The notes: generated from the letters alone by a model not told the origin. DNA of 12,729 nt from Desulfobacterales bacterium S5133MH16 (GCA_001751005.1 MAXL01000296.1:1-12729); one strand, 5' to 3'; counted from the stretch's first letter, positions 1-7,237 are shown. Program-made: numbers and translations.

Positions 1-102
1 GATCTAAAGTGCCTAAAGTTAAGGAATATTGCCAATTTATATAAAAGCTGGAGCGTAGCAACTCCTTAACTTTAGATCACTTCAAACTTTAGTTCACTTT
101 AG
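1..102. repeat. Inverted repeat with CTAAAGT heptamers
   Basis: The arm CTAAAGTTAAGGA at 13-25 is an exact reverse complement of 63-75, and GATCTAAAGT at 1-10 is an exact reverse complement of 69-78. The heptamer CTAAAGT, or its complement ACTTTAG, occurs five times (4-10, 13-19, 69-75, 86-92, 96-102), with 9-10 base spacing inside each cluster. The element probably continues left of the window. It lies directly upstream of the TPR lipoprotein gene. I see no clear -35/-10 pair in it, so I call it an intergenic repeat rather than a promoter. Confidence 0.7.
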
Positions 103-137
103 TCACTTTTCCGGTTTATCCGGCTTAGGACGTTTAA

Positions 138-1856
138 ATGAAATCTAAATTATTAAATCTGATCATTGCTGTTATGGTCATTCTAGTTTTTTCCGGTTGT
201 TTTCCTTATAAAAAGGCGGCTCAGCCATTAGATAAAAGCCTGGACGAGACGGCGACAGACTCGCTTGCGCCGGAGAGCCGATATTACTACTTTACAGAGG
301 CACAGTTGCAGCGGAAAACAGGCAACTACGATAAAGCGATTCAGTATCTAAATAAAGCGATTGAAACAGATCCTGAATCTACCTATCTGCGATTGGAGCT
401 TGCGATCCTTTACCTTCATATCAAAGAGAAGCAGAAGGCGTTAAATATCGTTGAAAAGATTATAGAAAAAGAACCTGACAACCTTAACGCTCTTATCATG
501 TATGGAAGGCTCAAGCAGGAACTCGACCAGCTTGATGACGCACAAGCGGTGTATGAAAAAATTATTGCCACGGATCCGAAGCAAGAAAATATATATTTGC
601 TTTTAGGCGGTCTGTATATGCAGGAAGGGAAACTGAACCTGGCATTAAAGATCTATAATCAACTTGTTCAAAACTTTCCCGAATCATACGTGGGGCATTT
701 CTTTATAGCAAAAATATTCACAGAGCAGAATAATACTGCCGGAGCTGAAAAAGAATATAAAAAAACTTTAGAAATGAATCCCGACCTCGAGGAACCGCGT
801 TATGAGCTGATAAACCTGTACAAAACTCTGGGCAAAGAAAAGAAAGTTATTCAGTTATACCGGGAGCTTTTGAAAAAGGATTCCAAAAATATAAGAGCCG
901 CCATGGAACTCGGATCTTATTATCATGAAAAGGGAATGACAGAGGCCGCAGAAAAAATATTTAAGGATCTGGGTGAAAGAAGTATTACGGAACAGGAAGT
1001 AATAAGAGAGGTGGTTAAGCGATATTTAAACCCAAAGCAATATGATGCCGCAGTCATCATCCTTGAAGGCATGTTAAAGGGTGCGCCGGACAGTTCCGAT
1101 CTTCATTACATTACAGGAATTGTCTTTGATGGGAAAAAAGATAAAGACAAAGCCATTATGCATCTTAAAAAGGTGGCGACGGATTCCAGCTTTTATAAGG
1201 AAGCCGTGGTTCATATTGCATTTTTATACCAGGAACAGAAAAAAAATGAGGAAGCCATAGATTTTTTAAAAGATGTTATTAAAAAAATGCCTGATGACCC
1301 TGAGATTTTACTCTATCTGGGCTCATTTTATGAAGATACGGGGGAATTCCAAAAAGCTGAAGACGTTCTTAAACAGGGACTCAAAATTGATTCTGAAAAT
1401 ACCAAACTCCGTTTTCGACTGGGTGTTGTTTATGACAAGTGGGGAAAGAAAAAAGCTGCCATAGAAGAAATGAAGACGGTGATACATCTTGACGAAAAAG
1501 ATGCCAATGCACTGAATTATCTTGGTTATACCTATGCAGAGCTTGGGGAGAATCTGGATGAGGCCGAACGTCTTATCAAGGCGGCTTTAAAACAAAAGCC
1601 TGATGACGGTTATATTACAGACAGCCTGGGGTGGGTATACTATAAGAAAGGGCTTTTCACCAAGGCCTTGAAATACCTGGAAAAGGCCGTAAGTCTGGTG
1701 CCTGACGACCCGATTATCCTGGAGCATTTGGGAGATACATACCTGAAGATAAGTGATAAGAAAAAAGCGCTTCAATTCTACAGACGTTCGTTGTTGAAAA
1801 AAGAAAAAGATACAGATGATCTTGAAAAAAAGATACAGGGATTATCCGGAAAATGA
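138..1856 (+). CDS. TPR-repeat lipoprotein
   Basis: This 572-residue protein is predicted to be exported and lipid-anchored. Residues 1-20 are a short basic and hydrophobic signal peptide ending in F-S-G-C, with Cys21 as the probable acylated residue; Phe at -3 is slightly atypical. From about residue 48 to 560 it is almost entirely tandem tetratricopeptide repeats, roughly a dozen or more, with the usual Gly/Ala-Tyr and Asp-Pro positions (for example the unit around 48-82 ending IETDPE). No catalytic domain is visible, so a scaffold or assembly role in the envelope is the most that can be inferred. The ATG at 138 has AGGA at 127-130, seven bases upstream. Its stop overlaps the start of the next lipoprotein gene (ATGA), so the two are translationally coupled and likely cooperate. 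Family assignment as TPR lipoprotein is secure; the specific role is unknown. Confidence 0.9.
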   Translation: MKSKLLNLIIAVMVILVFSGCFPYKKAAQPLDKSLDETATDSLAPESRYYYFTEAQLQRKTGNYDKAIQYLNKAIETDPESTYLRLELAILYLHIKEKQKALNIVEKIIEKEPDNLNALIMYGRLKQELDQLDDAQAVYEKIIATDPKQENIYLLLGGLYMQEGKLNLALKIYNQLVQNFPESYVGHFFIAKIFTEQNNTAGAEKEYKKTLEMNPDLEEPRYELINLYKTLGKEKKVIQLYRELLKKDSKNIRAAMELGSYYHEKGMTEAAEKIFKDLGERSITEQEVIREVVKRYLNPKQYDAAVIILEGMLKGAPDSSDLHYITGIVFDGKKDKDKAIMHLKKVATDSSFYKEAVVHIAFLYQEQKKNEEAIDFLKDVIKKMPDDPEILLYLGSFYEDTGEFQKAEDVLKQGLKIDSENTKLRFRLGVVYDKWGKKKAAIEEMKTVIHLDEKDANALNYLGYTYAELGENLDEAERLIKAALKQKPDDGYITDSLGWVYYKKGLFTKALKYLEKAVSLVPDDPIILEHLGDTYLKISDKKKALQFYRRSLLKKEKDTDDLEKKIQGLSGK

Positions 1857-2719
1857 AATACCCAGTATGCACCCGGCACCTTGCAATAACCCTTTTTATC
1901 GGTGTCTTTTTTTTCTCGGCCTGCAGCACAATTGCTCCGGTGGTTCCCGGTGGTTCCGGTGATCTAAAGACCTTATCTGAAGCCGGGGAGATTGTTTCTT
2001 ATCTGAAAAATCAAAATCTTCATCTCAAAACCTTCAAAGGTATCGGCAGGATAACATTTTGGGAAAATAAAAAAAAAGATCTGACCACCCGGGTCGCTTG
2101 GGCAGGATCGGTACCGGACAGACTCCGTATTGCACTCCGAAGCGTTTCAGGACAGCCTGTGGTAAGCGTTGCATCTGACGGCCAGTGGATCTATCTTGTG
2201 AATCATACACGGGGTAAATTTTATAAACAGCACTCCGGAGATTCCACAATGAAAAAATTCTTCTCAATACCCGTAACATCCGGCGATATTGTTAATCTTC
2301 TGGCCGGCCGCGTTTCTGTTGATAATTATGATTCTGCAGTTGTTCTAAGAAATGGTTCTCCCGGTCCCATGTCCGGTAGTCCGTCAAGTTGCCGCACTGC
2401 GTTATCGAATCAAGAGGAGCCTTGCGCACATGAGCATGGATATATCCTGGTTCTAAAAAAAGGATGGGGCAATACTTGTCAGAAGATATACCTTGATGCG
2501 AGCAGAAAACAGGTGCGTAAGGTGGAAATTTTTTATTTAACCGGCGATCTGAAATATCGTGCGGAATTTAAAACAATGCAGGATATAGAGGGATACAGGG
2601 TCCCTTCCCGTCTGGTGCTTACAACCGATGACGGTTCCGGTTTTCAGCTTGATGTGGACAGATACTGGGCCGGTGTTTCGGTTTCTCCGTCAATGTTTGT
2701 GTTAACGCCGCCGGAGTAA
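1853..2719 (+). CDS. LolB/DUF4292-like outer-membrane lipoprotein
   Basis: This 288-residue protein has a signal peptide ending F-S-A-C, so Cys24 is the likely lipidated residue. After a linker, residues about 50-125 (TFKGIGRITFW..., LRIALRSVSGQPVVSVASDGQWIYLV) follow the beta-rich pattern of LolB-like/DUF4292 proteins, which adopt a lipoprotein-carrier fold and accept lipoproteins or lipid at the outer membrane. The C-terminal part (RKVEIFYL..., YRVPSRLVLTTDDGSGFQLDVDRYW) also fits that fold. About 28 residues around 166-194, rich in Ser, Gly and Pro and holding two Cys, look like an insertion in a loop. The ATG overlaps the stop of the TPR gene by four bases, so translation is coupled. True LolB function is not proven: overall similarity to Escherichia coli LolB is weak and DUF4292 is only a family name. 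Confidence 0.75.
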   Translation: MKYPVCTRHLAITLFIGVFFFSACSTIAPVVPGGSGDLKTLSEAGEIVSYLKNQNLHLKTFKGIGRITFWENKKKDLTTRVAWAGSVPDRLRIALRSVSGQPVVSVASDGQWIYLVNHTRGKFYKQHSGDSTMKKFFSIPVTSGDIVNLLAGRVSVDNYDSAVVLRNGSPGPMSGSPSSCRTALSNQEEPCAHEHGYILVLKKGWGNTCQKIYLDASRKQVRKVEIFYLTGDLKYRAEFKTMQDIEGYRVPSRLVLTTDDGSGFQLDVDRYWAGVSVSPSMFVLTPPE

Positions 2720-2739
2720 AAAAGCTTTTAATGGGTTTA

Positions 2740-2810
2740 GGGTTCAATAAATAATGGTTAATAAACAACGGTTAACAATTAATAATTAACAATTGATTAT
2801 TGATTATTAG
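2740..2810. repeat. AT-rich GTTAACAATT-type repeats
   Basis: The gap between the lipoprotein pair and the Mut7-C gene holds imperfect iterations of short words: GGTTAATAA, GGTTAACAA, TTAATAATTAACAA, then TTGATTATTGATTATT. Several sub-blocks are self-complementary (GTTAA...TTAAC). A plain palindrome AAAAGCTTTT sits just after the upstream stop at 2720-2729, but it has no GC stem and is not a convincing terminator. I see no gene in 2720-2835. Confidence 0.55.
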
Positions 2811-2835
2811 ATCGGGGTACAGGTGTCAGTGACCA

Positions 2836-3321
2836 ATGAACAACGAGAGTGAAATATGCTTCGCTGCGGAGCCGACGCTGGGCAAACTGGCAAAATGGCT
2901 GCGGATTCTTGGCTTTGATACATCTTATGAACCCGGCTTTTCAACGAAAAAATCCATTGATTCGGGGAGGAAAAACCGTATTCTGCTCACCCGCACCGAG
3001 CGTGTCCGGGACGGCAAATTGCCGCAAGAGTTTATATTTATCACGTCTAACATTCCCTTTGAGCAGCTCAGAGAGGTGATCGACACGCTGGGCATTATTT
3101 ATACGGATACGCGTCCGTTTTCACGATGCATCCGGTGTAACACCTGCATCCAACCGGTTGACAAGGATTCTGTGCGGGGGGATGTGCCCGACTTTATCTG
3201 GCAAACCCGCGATATTTTTCAGATATGCGGACGATGCCGGCGAATATACTGGCCGGGAAGTCATACCGAACGGAGCCACGATATCATCATGAGGCTGTTT
3301 GACCGTTATGATAACCATTAA
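2836..3321 (+). CDS. Mut7-C RNase-domain protein (PIN-like) with zinc ribbon
   Basis: This 161-residue protein matches the Mut7-C family along its whole length. The N-terminal signature FAAEPTLGKLAKWLRILGFDT (residues 9-29) is the hallmark, followed by the ILLTR strand (49-53) and the EQLREVI helix (76-82). A zinc ribbon follows, with Cys98 and Cys101 paired with Cys131 and Cys134, then the typical YWPGSH segment at 138-143. Mut7-C is regarded as a PIN-fold RNase-like domain acting on RNA; the exact substrate of the stand-alone bacterial proteins is not established. Two positions that I remember as Asp in most members are changed here, Glu12 and Thr54, so activity may be altered. The ATG at 2836 has only a weak upstream AGG at 2821-2823. 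The 3' end overlaps the ATP-grasp gene, which suggests co-expression. Confidence 0.85.
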   Translation: MNNESEICFAAEPTLGKLAKWLRILGFDTSYEPGFSTKKSIDSGRKNRILLTRTERVRDGKLPQEFIFITSNIPFEQLREVIDTLGIIYTDTRPFSRCIRCNTCIQPVDKDSVRGDVPDFIWQTRDIFQICGRCRRIYWPGSHTERSHDIIMRLFDRYDNH

Positions 3322-4093
3322 AAAAGTCATCGCCCTTGAAGCACGGCTTAAAAACTGTAAAAATGTTGTAACCTTGGGGGTGCGACCTAATTTTTCCGAT
3401 TACAGCCATACGGATGCGGATCTTATCAGAAAGGCCGAAAAGATATACTATCCGACCACCTTCTATGCCGAACTGTTCGATGCCATGGGAAAAAAAACCT
3501 TTCCCAGTTACCATAATTATAAGTGTGTTCAGGACAAGATCAAGCAAACCGCCCTGTTTAATCTTCTCGAAATACCGCATCCTAAGACTCGGGTGTTTTA
3601 TGGAAAACGCCAGAAAAACTCTATTTGCGATCATTTTAAATTTCCTTTTATCGCTAAAATTCCACGGGGATCGGCCATGGGAAGGGGGGTTTACCTTATC
3701 CGGAGTCAAAAAGAACTTGATGCCTATATCATACTGTCGAATGTTGCCTATATTCAGGAATACCTGCCGTCCGACCGCGATATACGGGTTGTGGTTATAG
3801 GAGATCGGGTAGTTCATGCCTACTGGCGTATTGCGCCTTCGGGTGAATTTAGAAGCAACGTTGCTGTCGGTGCAACCATCAGTCTGGATCCTGTCCCAAA
3901 AAATGTTCTTGATCTTGCTCTTGATACCGCCCGGAGATGCCGGTGGGATGATGTTGGTATCGATATCATCGAGCATGACAAAGATCTGTATGTTCTTGAA
4001 GCCAATATGAAATTCGGTAAAGAAGGATTCAGAAAGGCAGGGATAGATTACATTAAACTCATGGAGAGCATGATAGAAAATGGTAAGATTTAA
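3308..4093 (+). CDS. RimK-like ATP-grasp ligase
   Basis: The protein (261 residues from this ATG) is an ATP-grasp enzyme of the RimK type, a group that joins a carboxylate to an amine or thiol through an acyl-phosphate. Visible elements, in order, are FPFIAKIP with the ATP-binding Lys117, the Gly-rich loop GSAMGRG (121-127), the adenine hinge QEYL (150-153), the conserved DIRVVVIGD (158-166), VGIDII (216-221) and the metal-ligand pair in LEANMKFG (Glu231, Asn233). The substrate cannot be read from sequence. It is somewhat shorter than the roughly 300 residues of Escherichia coli RimK. An in-frame TTG at 3299, four bases after GAGG, is an alternative start giving three more residues. It overlaps the Mut7-C gene by 14 bases and the dGTPase-like gene by 14 bases, so all three are probably one operon. 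Confidence 0.8.
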   Translation: MITIKKVIALEARLKNCKNVVTLGVRPNFSDYSHTDADLIRKAEKIYYPTTFYAELFDAMGKKTFPSYHNYKCVQDKIKQTALFNLLEIPHPKTRVFYGKRQKNSICDHFKFPFIAKIPRGSAMGRGVYLIRSQKELDAYIILSNVAYIQEYLPSDRDIRVVVIGDRVVHAYWRIAPSGEFRSNVAVGATISLDPVPKNVLDLALDTARRCRWDDVGIDIIEHDKDLYVLEANMKFGKEGFRKAGIDYIKLMESMIENGKI

Positions 4094-5249
4094 AGAAAAA
4101 AACCTCGACACTCTAGGTGTAGCCCTGAAACAGCGGGAAACCGAAATGTTATCCCCCATTGCAACGTTGAGTTCAGCAGGCGTGCGACGGGTTCATGAGG
4201 TTCGTTTAGAACAAGGGTACCGCCAGATATTTTCTGTGGATGCGGATCGGATTCTGCATTCACGAGCCTACACGCGATATATCGACAAGACCCAGGTCTT
4301 TTATCTGATACACAATGATCATATTACCCACCGTGTGCTCCATGTTCAACTGGTATCGAAAATTGCAAGGACCATTGGTCGTTATCTGGGATTGAACGAG
4401 GATCTGATTGAGGCTATTTCTCTGGGCCATGATATCGGGCATACACCGTTCGGGCATGACGGTGAAAGGTTTTTATCAGAACTTTGCCGGTCAAATGGTA
4501 TCGGTTATTTTCAGCATAACGTTCAGAGTGTTCATTTTCTGGACAAGGTGGAATGTAAAGGCAAAGGATGGAATCTTTGTCTGCAGACTCTGGACGGTAT
4601 TCTCTGCCATGACGGAGAAATCCATAACCGGATACTTGAACCAGAGAGAAATAAGATATTTGAAACATTAGAAAAAGAGATGTTCGCCAAAAAGGATGAT
4701 CCCTGGGTCAAGCTTATACCCATGACCCTGGAAGGGTGTGTTGTCCGGATGGCAGATACCATCAGTTACATCGGTCGTGACATAGAAGATGCCATACGGC
4801 TCAAAATAATCAAAAGATCTGAACTTCCCAAGGACAGCGTGGGTATCCTCGGGGATACCAACGGAACCATCGTCTATAATCTTGTAACTGATATTATCAC
4901 AAACAGCTTTCAAAACAGCTATGTTGCGTTCAGCCCGGAAGTGTCGGATGCCTTAAAACGGCTCAAGGATTTTAACCTTGAGCGTATTTACATGAATCCG
5001 GAAATCAAAAAACATACGGGCCTCATAAAAAAGCTGTTTGCAATGCTTTTTGAAAAATACCTTGATGATATTGAAACTGAAAATCGAATGTCAGTAATAT
5101 TTACCGGTTTTCTGGAAGATATGTCTGAAAATTATATTAAAAACCATCGCAAAGAGGAAATTGTCAGGGATTTCATTGCCGGGATGACGGATCACTATTT
5201 TTTGAGACAGTGCCCGGAAAATATGCGTCCGAAAACCGAGTTCAAATAA
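4080..5249 (+). CDS. dGTPase-family HD dNTP triphosphohydrolase
   Basis: This 389-residue cytosolic enzyme belongs to the dGTPase family, which hydrolyses dNTPs to the deoxynucleoside plus triphosphate. The opening DADRILHSRAYTRYIDKTQVF (54-74) is diagnostic. The metal-binding HD residues are all present: His84 in ITHRV, His117-Asp118 in LGHDIGHTPFGH, and Asp226 in RMADTISYIGRDIEDA. The conserved FQHNVQS sits at 144-150. The length fits the shorter type of bacterial homologue rather than the roughly 500-residue Escherichia coli Dgt; such enzymes often accept several dNTPs and are allosteric, so strict dGTP specificity should not be assumed. The ATG at 4080 is preceded by GAGAG at 4064-4068 and lies inside the ATP-grasp gene end. 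Likely roles are dNTP pool balance or, as for some relatives, limiting phage replication; the context does not decide. Confidence 0.88.
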   Translation: MVRFKEKNLDTLGVALKQRETEMLSPIATLSSAGVRRVHEVRLEQGYRQIFSVDADRILHSRAYTRYIDKTQVFYLIHNDHITHRVLHVQLVSKIARTIGRYLGLNEDLIEAISLGHDIGHTPFGHDGERFLSELCRSNGIGYFQHNVQSVHFLDKVECKGKGWNLCLQTLDGILCHDGEIHNRILEPERNKIFETLEKEMFAKKDDPWVKLIPMTLEGCVVRMADTISYIGRDIEDAIRLKIIKRSELPKDSVGILGDTNGTIVYNLVTDIITNSFQNSYVAFSPEVSDALKRLKDFNLERIYMNPEIKKHTGLIKKLFAMLFEKYLDDIETENRMSVIFTGFLEDMSENYIKNHRKEEIVRDFIAGMTDHYFLRQCPENMRPKTEFK

Positions 5250-5278
5250 TGGTATCCGTTTGAAGTAATTGACTTAAT

Positions 5279-5482
5279 AGAAATTCCAAATAACAAATCC
5301 CAAATCATTTACCCTGTTAAATAATGCTTCGCATTAAATCTACGATTTATTTAACAGGGCAGGCAAATTACAATGACCGAAATTCCAAATACCAAACAAA
5401 AAAAACAATCGCTTTGAACCGGTTTGGAACTTGGAGTTTGAGATTTATTTGGAATTTGGTGCTTGGAATTTGTGATTTAATT
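5279..5482. repeat. Compound inverted-repeat element (AAATTCCAAAT type)
   Basis: The 272-base gap has no credible gene but clear structure. The words AAATTCCAAATAACAAATC (from 5281) and AAATTCCAAATACCAAAC (from 5381) are mirrored on the other strand by GAGATTTATTTGGAATTTGG and CTTGGAATTTGTG between 5440 and 5475. Nested inside is an exact 13-base inverted repeat, CCCTGTTAAATAA at 5312-5324 against 5347-5359, and within its loop a five-base hairpin AATGC/GCATT (5323-5327, 5331-5335). No T-run follows the stems, so this is not an intrinsic terminator. It looks like a dispersed non-coding repeat or MITE-like element. A 63-codon reading frame inside it is a by-product. Confidence 0.7.
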
Positions 5483-5521
5483 GATCTTTCCATCTTTTCT
5501 GAGGGTAATAATTGACTGGGG

Positions 5522-6247
5522 ATGTATCAAAAACGATCGTACAGGAATCTGACGGCCAGAGAGAATCTGGTTGCTTTCAGGGTGGCCGTTAAGGAAACAG
5601 ATCTGTTTGTGCATGCGGTCAAACCGCTCGAGGACATAACCAGGGAACTGATTCTCAAGCACAGAGGGGTTATCGAGGCTTATATAAAAAGACACCCTGA
5701 ATTCGTAAACACGTTGAAGCCGTGGCGGGTCAGCGGCCCGGCGCCCATTATCATAAACGACATGGCATCATCGGGTGAAAAGGCCGGCGTCGGTCCCATG
5801 GCGGCGGTTGCCGGTGCAATTGCCGAGCACGTGGGAAACGATCTATTGATGCATACCGATGAAATTGTTGTGGAAAACGGGGGGGACATCTTTCTCAAAA
5901 CAAACGGCCCGGTTACCATCGGTATTTTTGCCGGTAATTCTCCGATGAGTCTGGGCATGGGCCTGCGTGTGGATCCGGGGAAAAAACCGTTATCCGTATG
6001 CACATCATCAGGCACCGTGGGCCACTCGCTAAGTTTCGGGAAAGCGGACGCCGTCTGTGTGCTGTCCCGCTCCTGTTCACTTGCCGATGCCGCTGCAACG
6101 TCCATCGGCAACCAGATAACGTCAAAAGCGCATATCGGGTCTGCAATTGATTTCGGTAAAAATATCCGAGGGGTTGGCGGGATTGTTGTGATTGTGGGAG
6201 GTGAGATCGGCATGTGGGGTGAACTGGAGGTTGTACGCCTAAAATAG
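5522..6247 (+). CDS. UPF0280 family protein (ApbE-like fold)
   Basis: This 241-residue protein matches the UPF0280 family, which is found in methanogens and sulfate reducers and is distantly related to ApbE flavin transferases. Landmarks are YRNLTARENLVAFRVAVKETDLFV near the N-terminus (7-30), GVGPMAAVAGAIAE (89-102), VENGGDIFL (117-125), the SSGTVGHSLSFGKADAV stretch (162-178) and ADAAATSIGN (188-197). The ENGGD and SxG...DA..TS pattern corresponds to the GGD and DA..T elements of ApbE. However, the HxIDP-like segment of true flavin transferases is replaced by HSLSFGKAD, so FMN transfer should not be assumed. No signal peptide is present, so it acts in the cytosol. The ATG is the first possible start after an in-frame stop at 5513-5515; the only Shine-Dalgarno-like match is GAGGG at 5501-5505, rather far upstream. 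It is isolated by repeats on both sides and is probably its own unit. Confidence 0.85.
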   Translation: MYQKRSYRNLTARENLVAFRVAVKETDLFVHAVKPLEDITRELILKHRGVIEAYIKRHPEFVNTLKPWRVSGPAPIIINDMASSGEKAGVGPMAAVAGAIAEHVGNDLLMHTDEIVVENGGDIFLKTNGPVTIGIFAGNSPMSLGMGLRVDPGKKPLSVCTSSGTVGHSLSFGKADAVCVLSRSCSLADAAATSIGNQITSKAHIGSAIDFGKNIRGVGGIVVIVGGEIGMWGELEVVRLK

Positions 6248-6288
6248 AAAAGGGTTGAGTTTTGGGTTTGAAAAGGGTAGAGAATTTA

Positions 6289-6335
6289 TTGACAATTGAC
6301 GAATGACAATTGACGAATGACAATTGACCAATGAC
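6289..6335. repeat. 3 x 14-bp tandem repeat GACAATTGACGAAT
   Basis: Three consecutive 14-base units lie at 6291-6304, 6305-6318 and 6319-6332. The first two are identical and the third differs by one base, followed by a partial unit GAC. Each copy, with its preceding T residues, presents a TTGAC(A/G/C) word like a -35 box. AT-rich TATATT (6336-6341) follows, but the spacing to the nearest good box (6310-6315) is 20 bases, longer than ideal, so promoter activity for the downstream HIT operon is possible but unproven. Confidence 0.75.
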
Positions 6336-6370
6336 TATATTATTTTCGATTTTAATTAGGAGGATTAATA

Positions 6371-6856
6371 ATGAAAACCATGTGGGCTCCATGGCGCATG
6401 GAATATATTCTTGGCGATAAAGAGAACGGCTGTATATTTTGCAAGGCGCTTTCAGAACAGGACAATCTGACCCTTTACAAGGGCAAGGCGACCCTTGTTC
6501 TTATGAATAAATTTCCTTATATTAACGGCCATCTTCTGGTGGCGCCGATCAAACATATTTCCTCTCTGGATCAGCTCAGCAAAGGCGAAATGGGGGATCT
6601 TCTTAAGACCGTTGAACAATCTATGGGAATATTAAAAAAAGTGATGAACCCCGACGGGTTTAATGTTGGACTTAATCTGGGGAAAGTGGCGGGCGCCGGC
6701 GTTGAAGAACATCTCCACTTTCATATTGTTCCCCGCTGGTTTGGCGATACAAATGCGTTAACTGTTTTTGCCGATGTACGTGTTATTCCGGAGCATTTAA
6801 TAATCACCTACAACAATTTAAAGCCTTACTTTGATAAACTAGATATAACAATCTGA
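6371..6856 (+). CDS. HIT-family nucleotide hydrolase/phosphorylase
   Basis: This 161-residue cytosolic protein is a histidine-triad enzyme. The triad HLHFHIV is at 114-120, with His116 the expected nucleotidylated residue. The N-terminal MWAPWRMEYI (4-13) and CIFC (21-24, a possible half zinc site) are typical of the Ap4A phosphorylase/FHIT-like branch, whose members cleave dinucleoside polyphosphates or other nucleotidyl conjugates. NKFPYINGHLLVAPIKH (46-62) is the usual substrate-pocket strand. The exact substrate is unknown. The start is well supported: a perfect AGGAGG at 6358-6363 lies seven bases upstream of the ATG, the best ribosome binding site in the window. It is the first gene of the run that continues through mutS to the crotonase, and the LapA-domain gene begins 17 bases after its stop. 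Confidence 0.9.
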   Translation: MKTMWAPWRMEYILGDKENGCIFCKALSEQDNLTLYKGKATLVLMNKFPYINGHLLVAPIKHISSLDQLSKGEMGDLLKTVEQSMGILKKVMNPDGFNVGLNLGKVAGAGVEEHLHFHIVPRWFGDTNALTVFADVRVIPEHLIITYNNLKPYFDKLDITI

Positions 6857-6873
6857 TATTGAAGGAGACAACT

Positions 6874-7233
6874 ATGAAAAAACTTAAGATCGTTCTCTGG
6901 GTAATTATTATAGGCTTTATCGCAATTATTTTTTTCTCGAACAAGGATTATTTGTTGGCAAAACAAGTTCTTCAAATAGATCTTTTGTACGGTGAACCGT
7001 TTCATACAATGGAACTGCCCAATGCACTCTTTTTTCTCGTTTTTTTTCTAACCGGGTTTTTGATTGCCTATTTTATCAGTCTTTCCGAACGGTTCAAATC
7101 GAAAAGAACAATAAAAAATTTAAACGCAGCAGCCACTTCCCAGCTGGAAGAAATTGCAGCACTAAAAAAAGAGGTGGAATCATTACAAAGCGGTTCTTCG
7201 GACCATAAGGCCGAACCCAAAGAACCAACTTAG
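6874..7233 (+). CDS. LapA-domain (DUF1049) inner-membrane protein
   Basis: From the ATG at 6874 the product is 119 residues. It has two membrane segments, about 5-22 and 48-68, with the pattern NALFFLVFFLTGFLIAYFISLSERF between and after them that is characteristic of the LapA/DUF1049 family. A Lys/Glu-rich coiled coil (about 80-105) and a charged tail follow, presumably in the cytoplasm. In enterobacteria LapA works with LapB to control lipopolysaccharide synthesis; here no lapB-like gene is adjacent, so only the family assignment is safe. GAAGGAG at 6861-6867, seven bases before this ATG, decides the start; a TTG at 6859 in the same frame would add five residues but has no such site. The gene sits between the HIT and mutS genes, with mutS starting four bases after its stop. 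Confidence 0.78.
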   Translation: MKKLKIVLWVIIIGFIAIIFFSNKDYLLAKQVLQIDLLYGEPFHTMELPNALFFLVFFLTGFLIAYFISLSERFKSKRTIKNLNAAATSQLEEIAALKKEVESLQSGSSDHKAEPKEPT

Positions 7234-7237
7234 CCAT

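Noticed and set aside
3287..4159. Long minus-strand reading frame (290 codons) opposite the ATP-grasp gene
   Set aside because: It lies antisense to a gene with complete ATP-grasp motifs, and its own product shows no recognisable domain.
5312..5359. Intrinsic terminator after the dGTPase-like gene
   Set aside because: The 13-bp stem is exact, but it is AT-rich at the base of a 22-base loop and is followed by GCAGGC, not a T-run.
5324..5515. 63-codon + strand frame in the repeat gap
   Set aside because: It is made almost wholly of the inverted-repeat words and has no ribosome binding site.
5680..6213. Minus-strand 177-codon frame opposite the UPF0280 gene
   Set aside because: The composition (runs of Pro, Thr and Ser) is what the complement of a Gly/Ala/Val-rich gene gives, and the sense strand has clear family motifs.
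6859..6873. TTG start for the LapA-domain gene
   Set aside because: The Shine-Dalgarno match GAAGGAG lies after this TTG and seven bases before the ATG at 6874, so the ATG is used.
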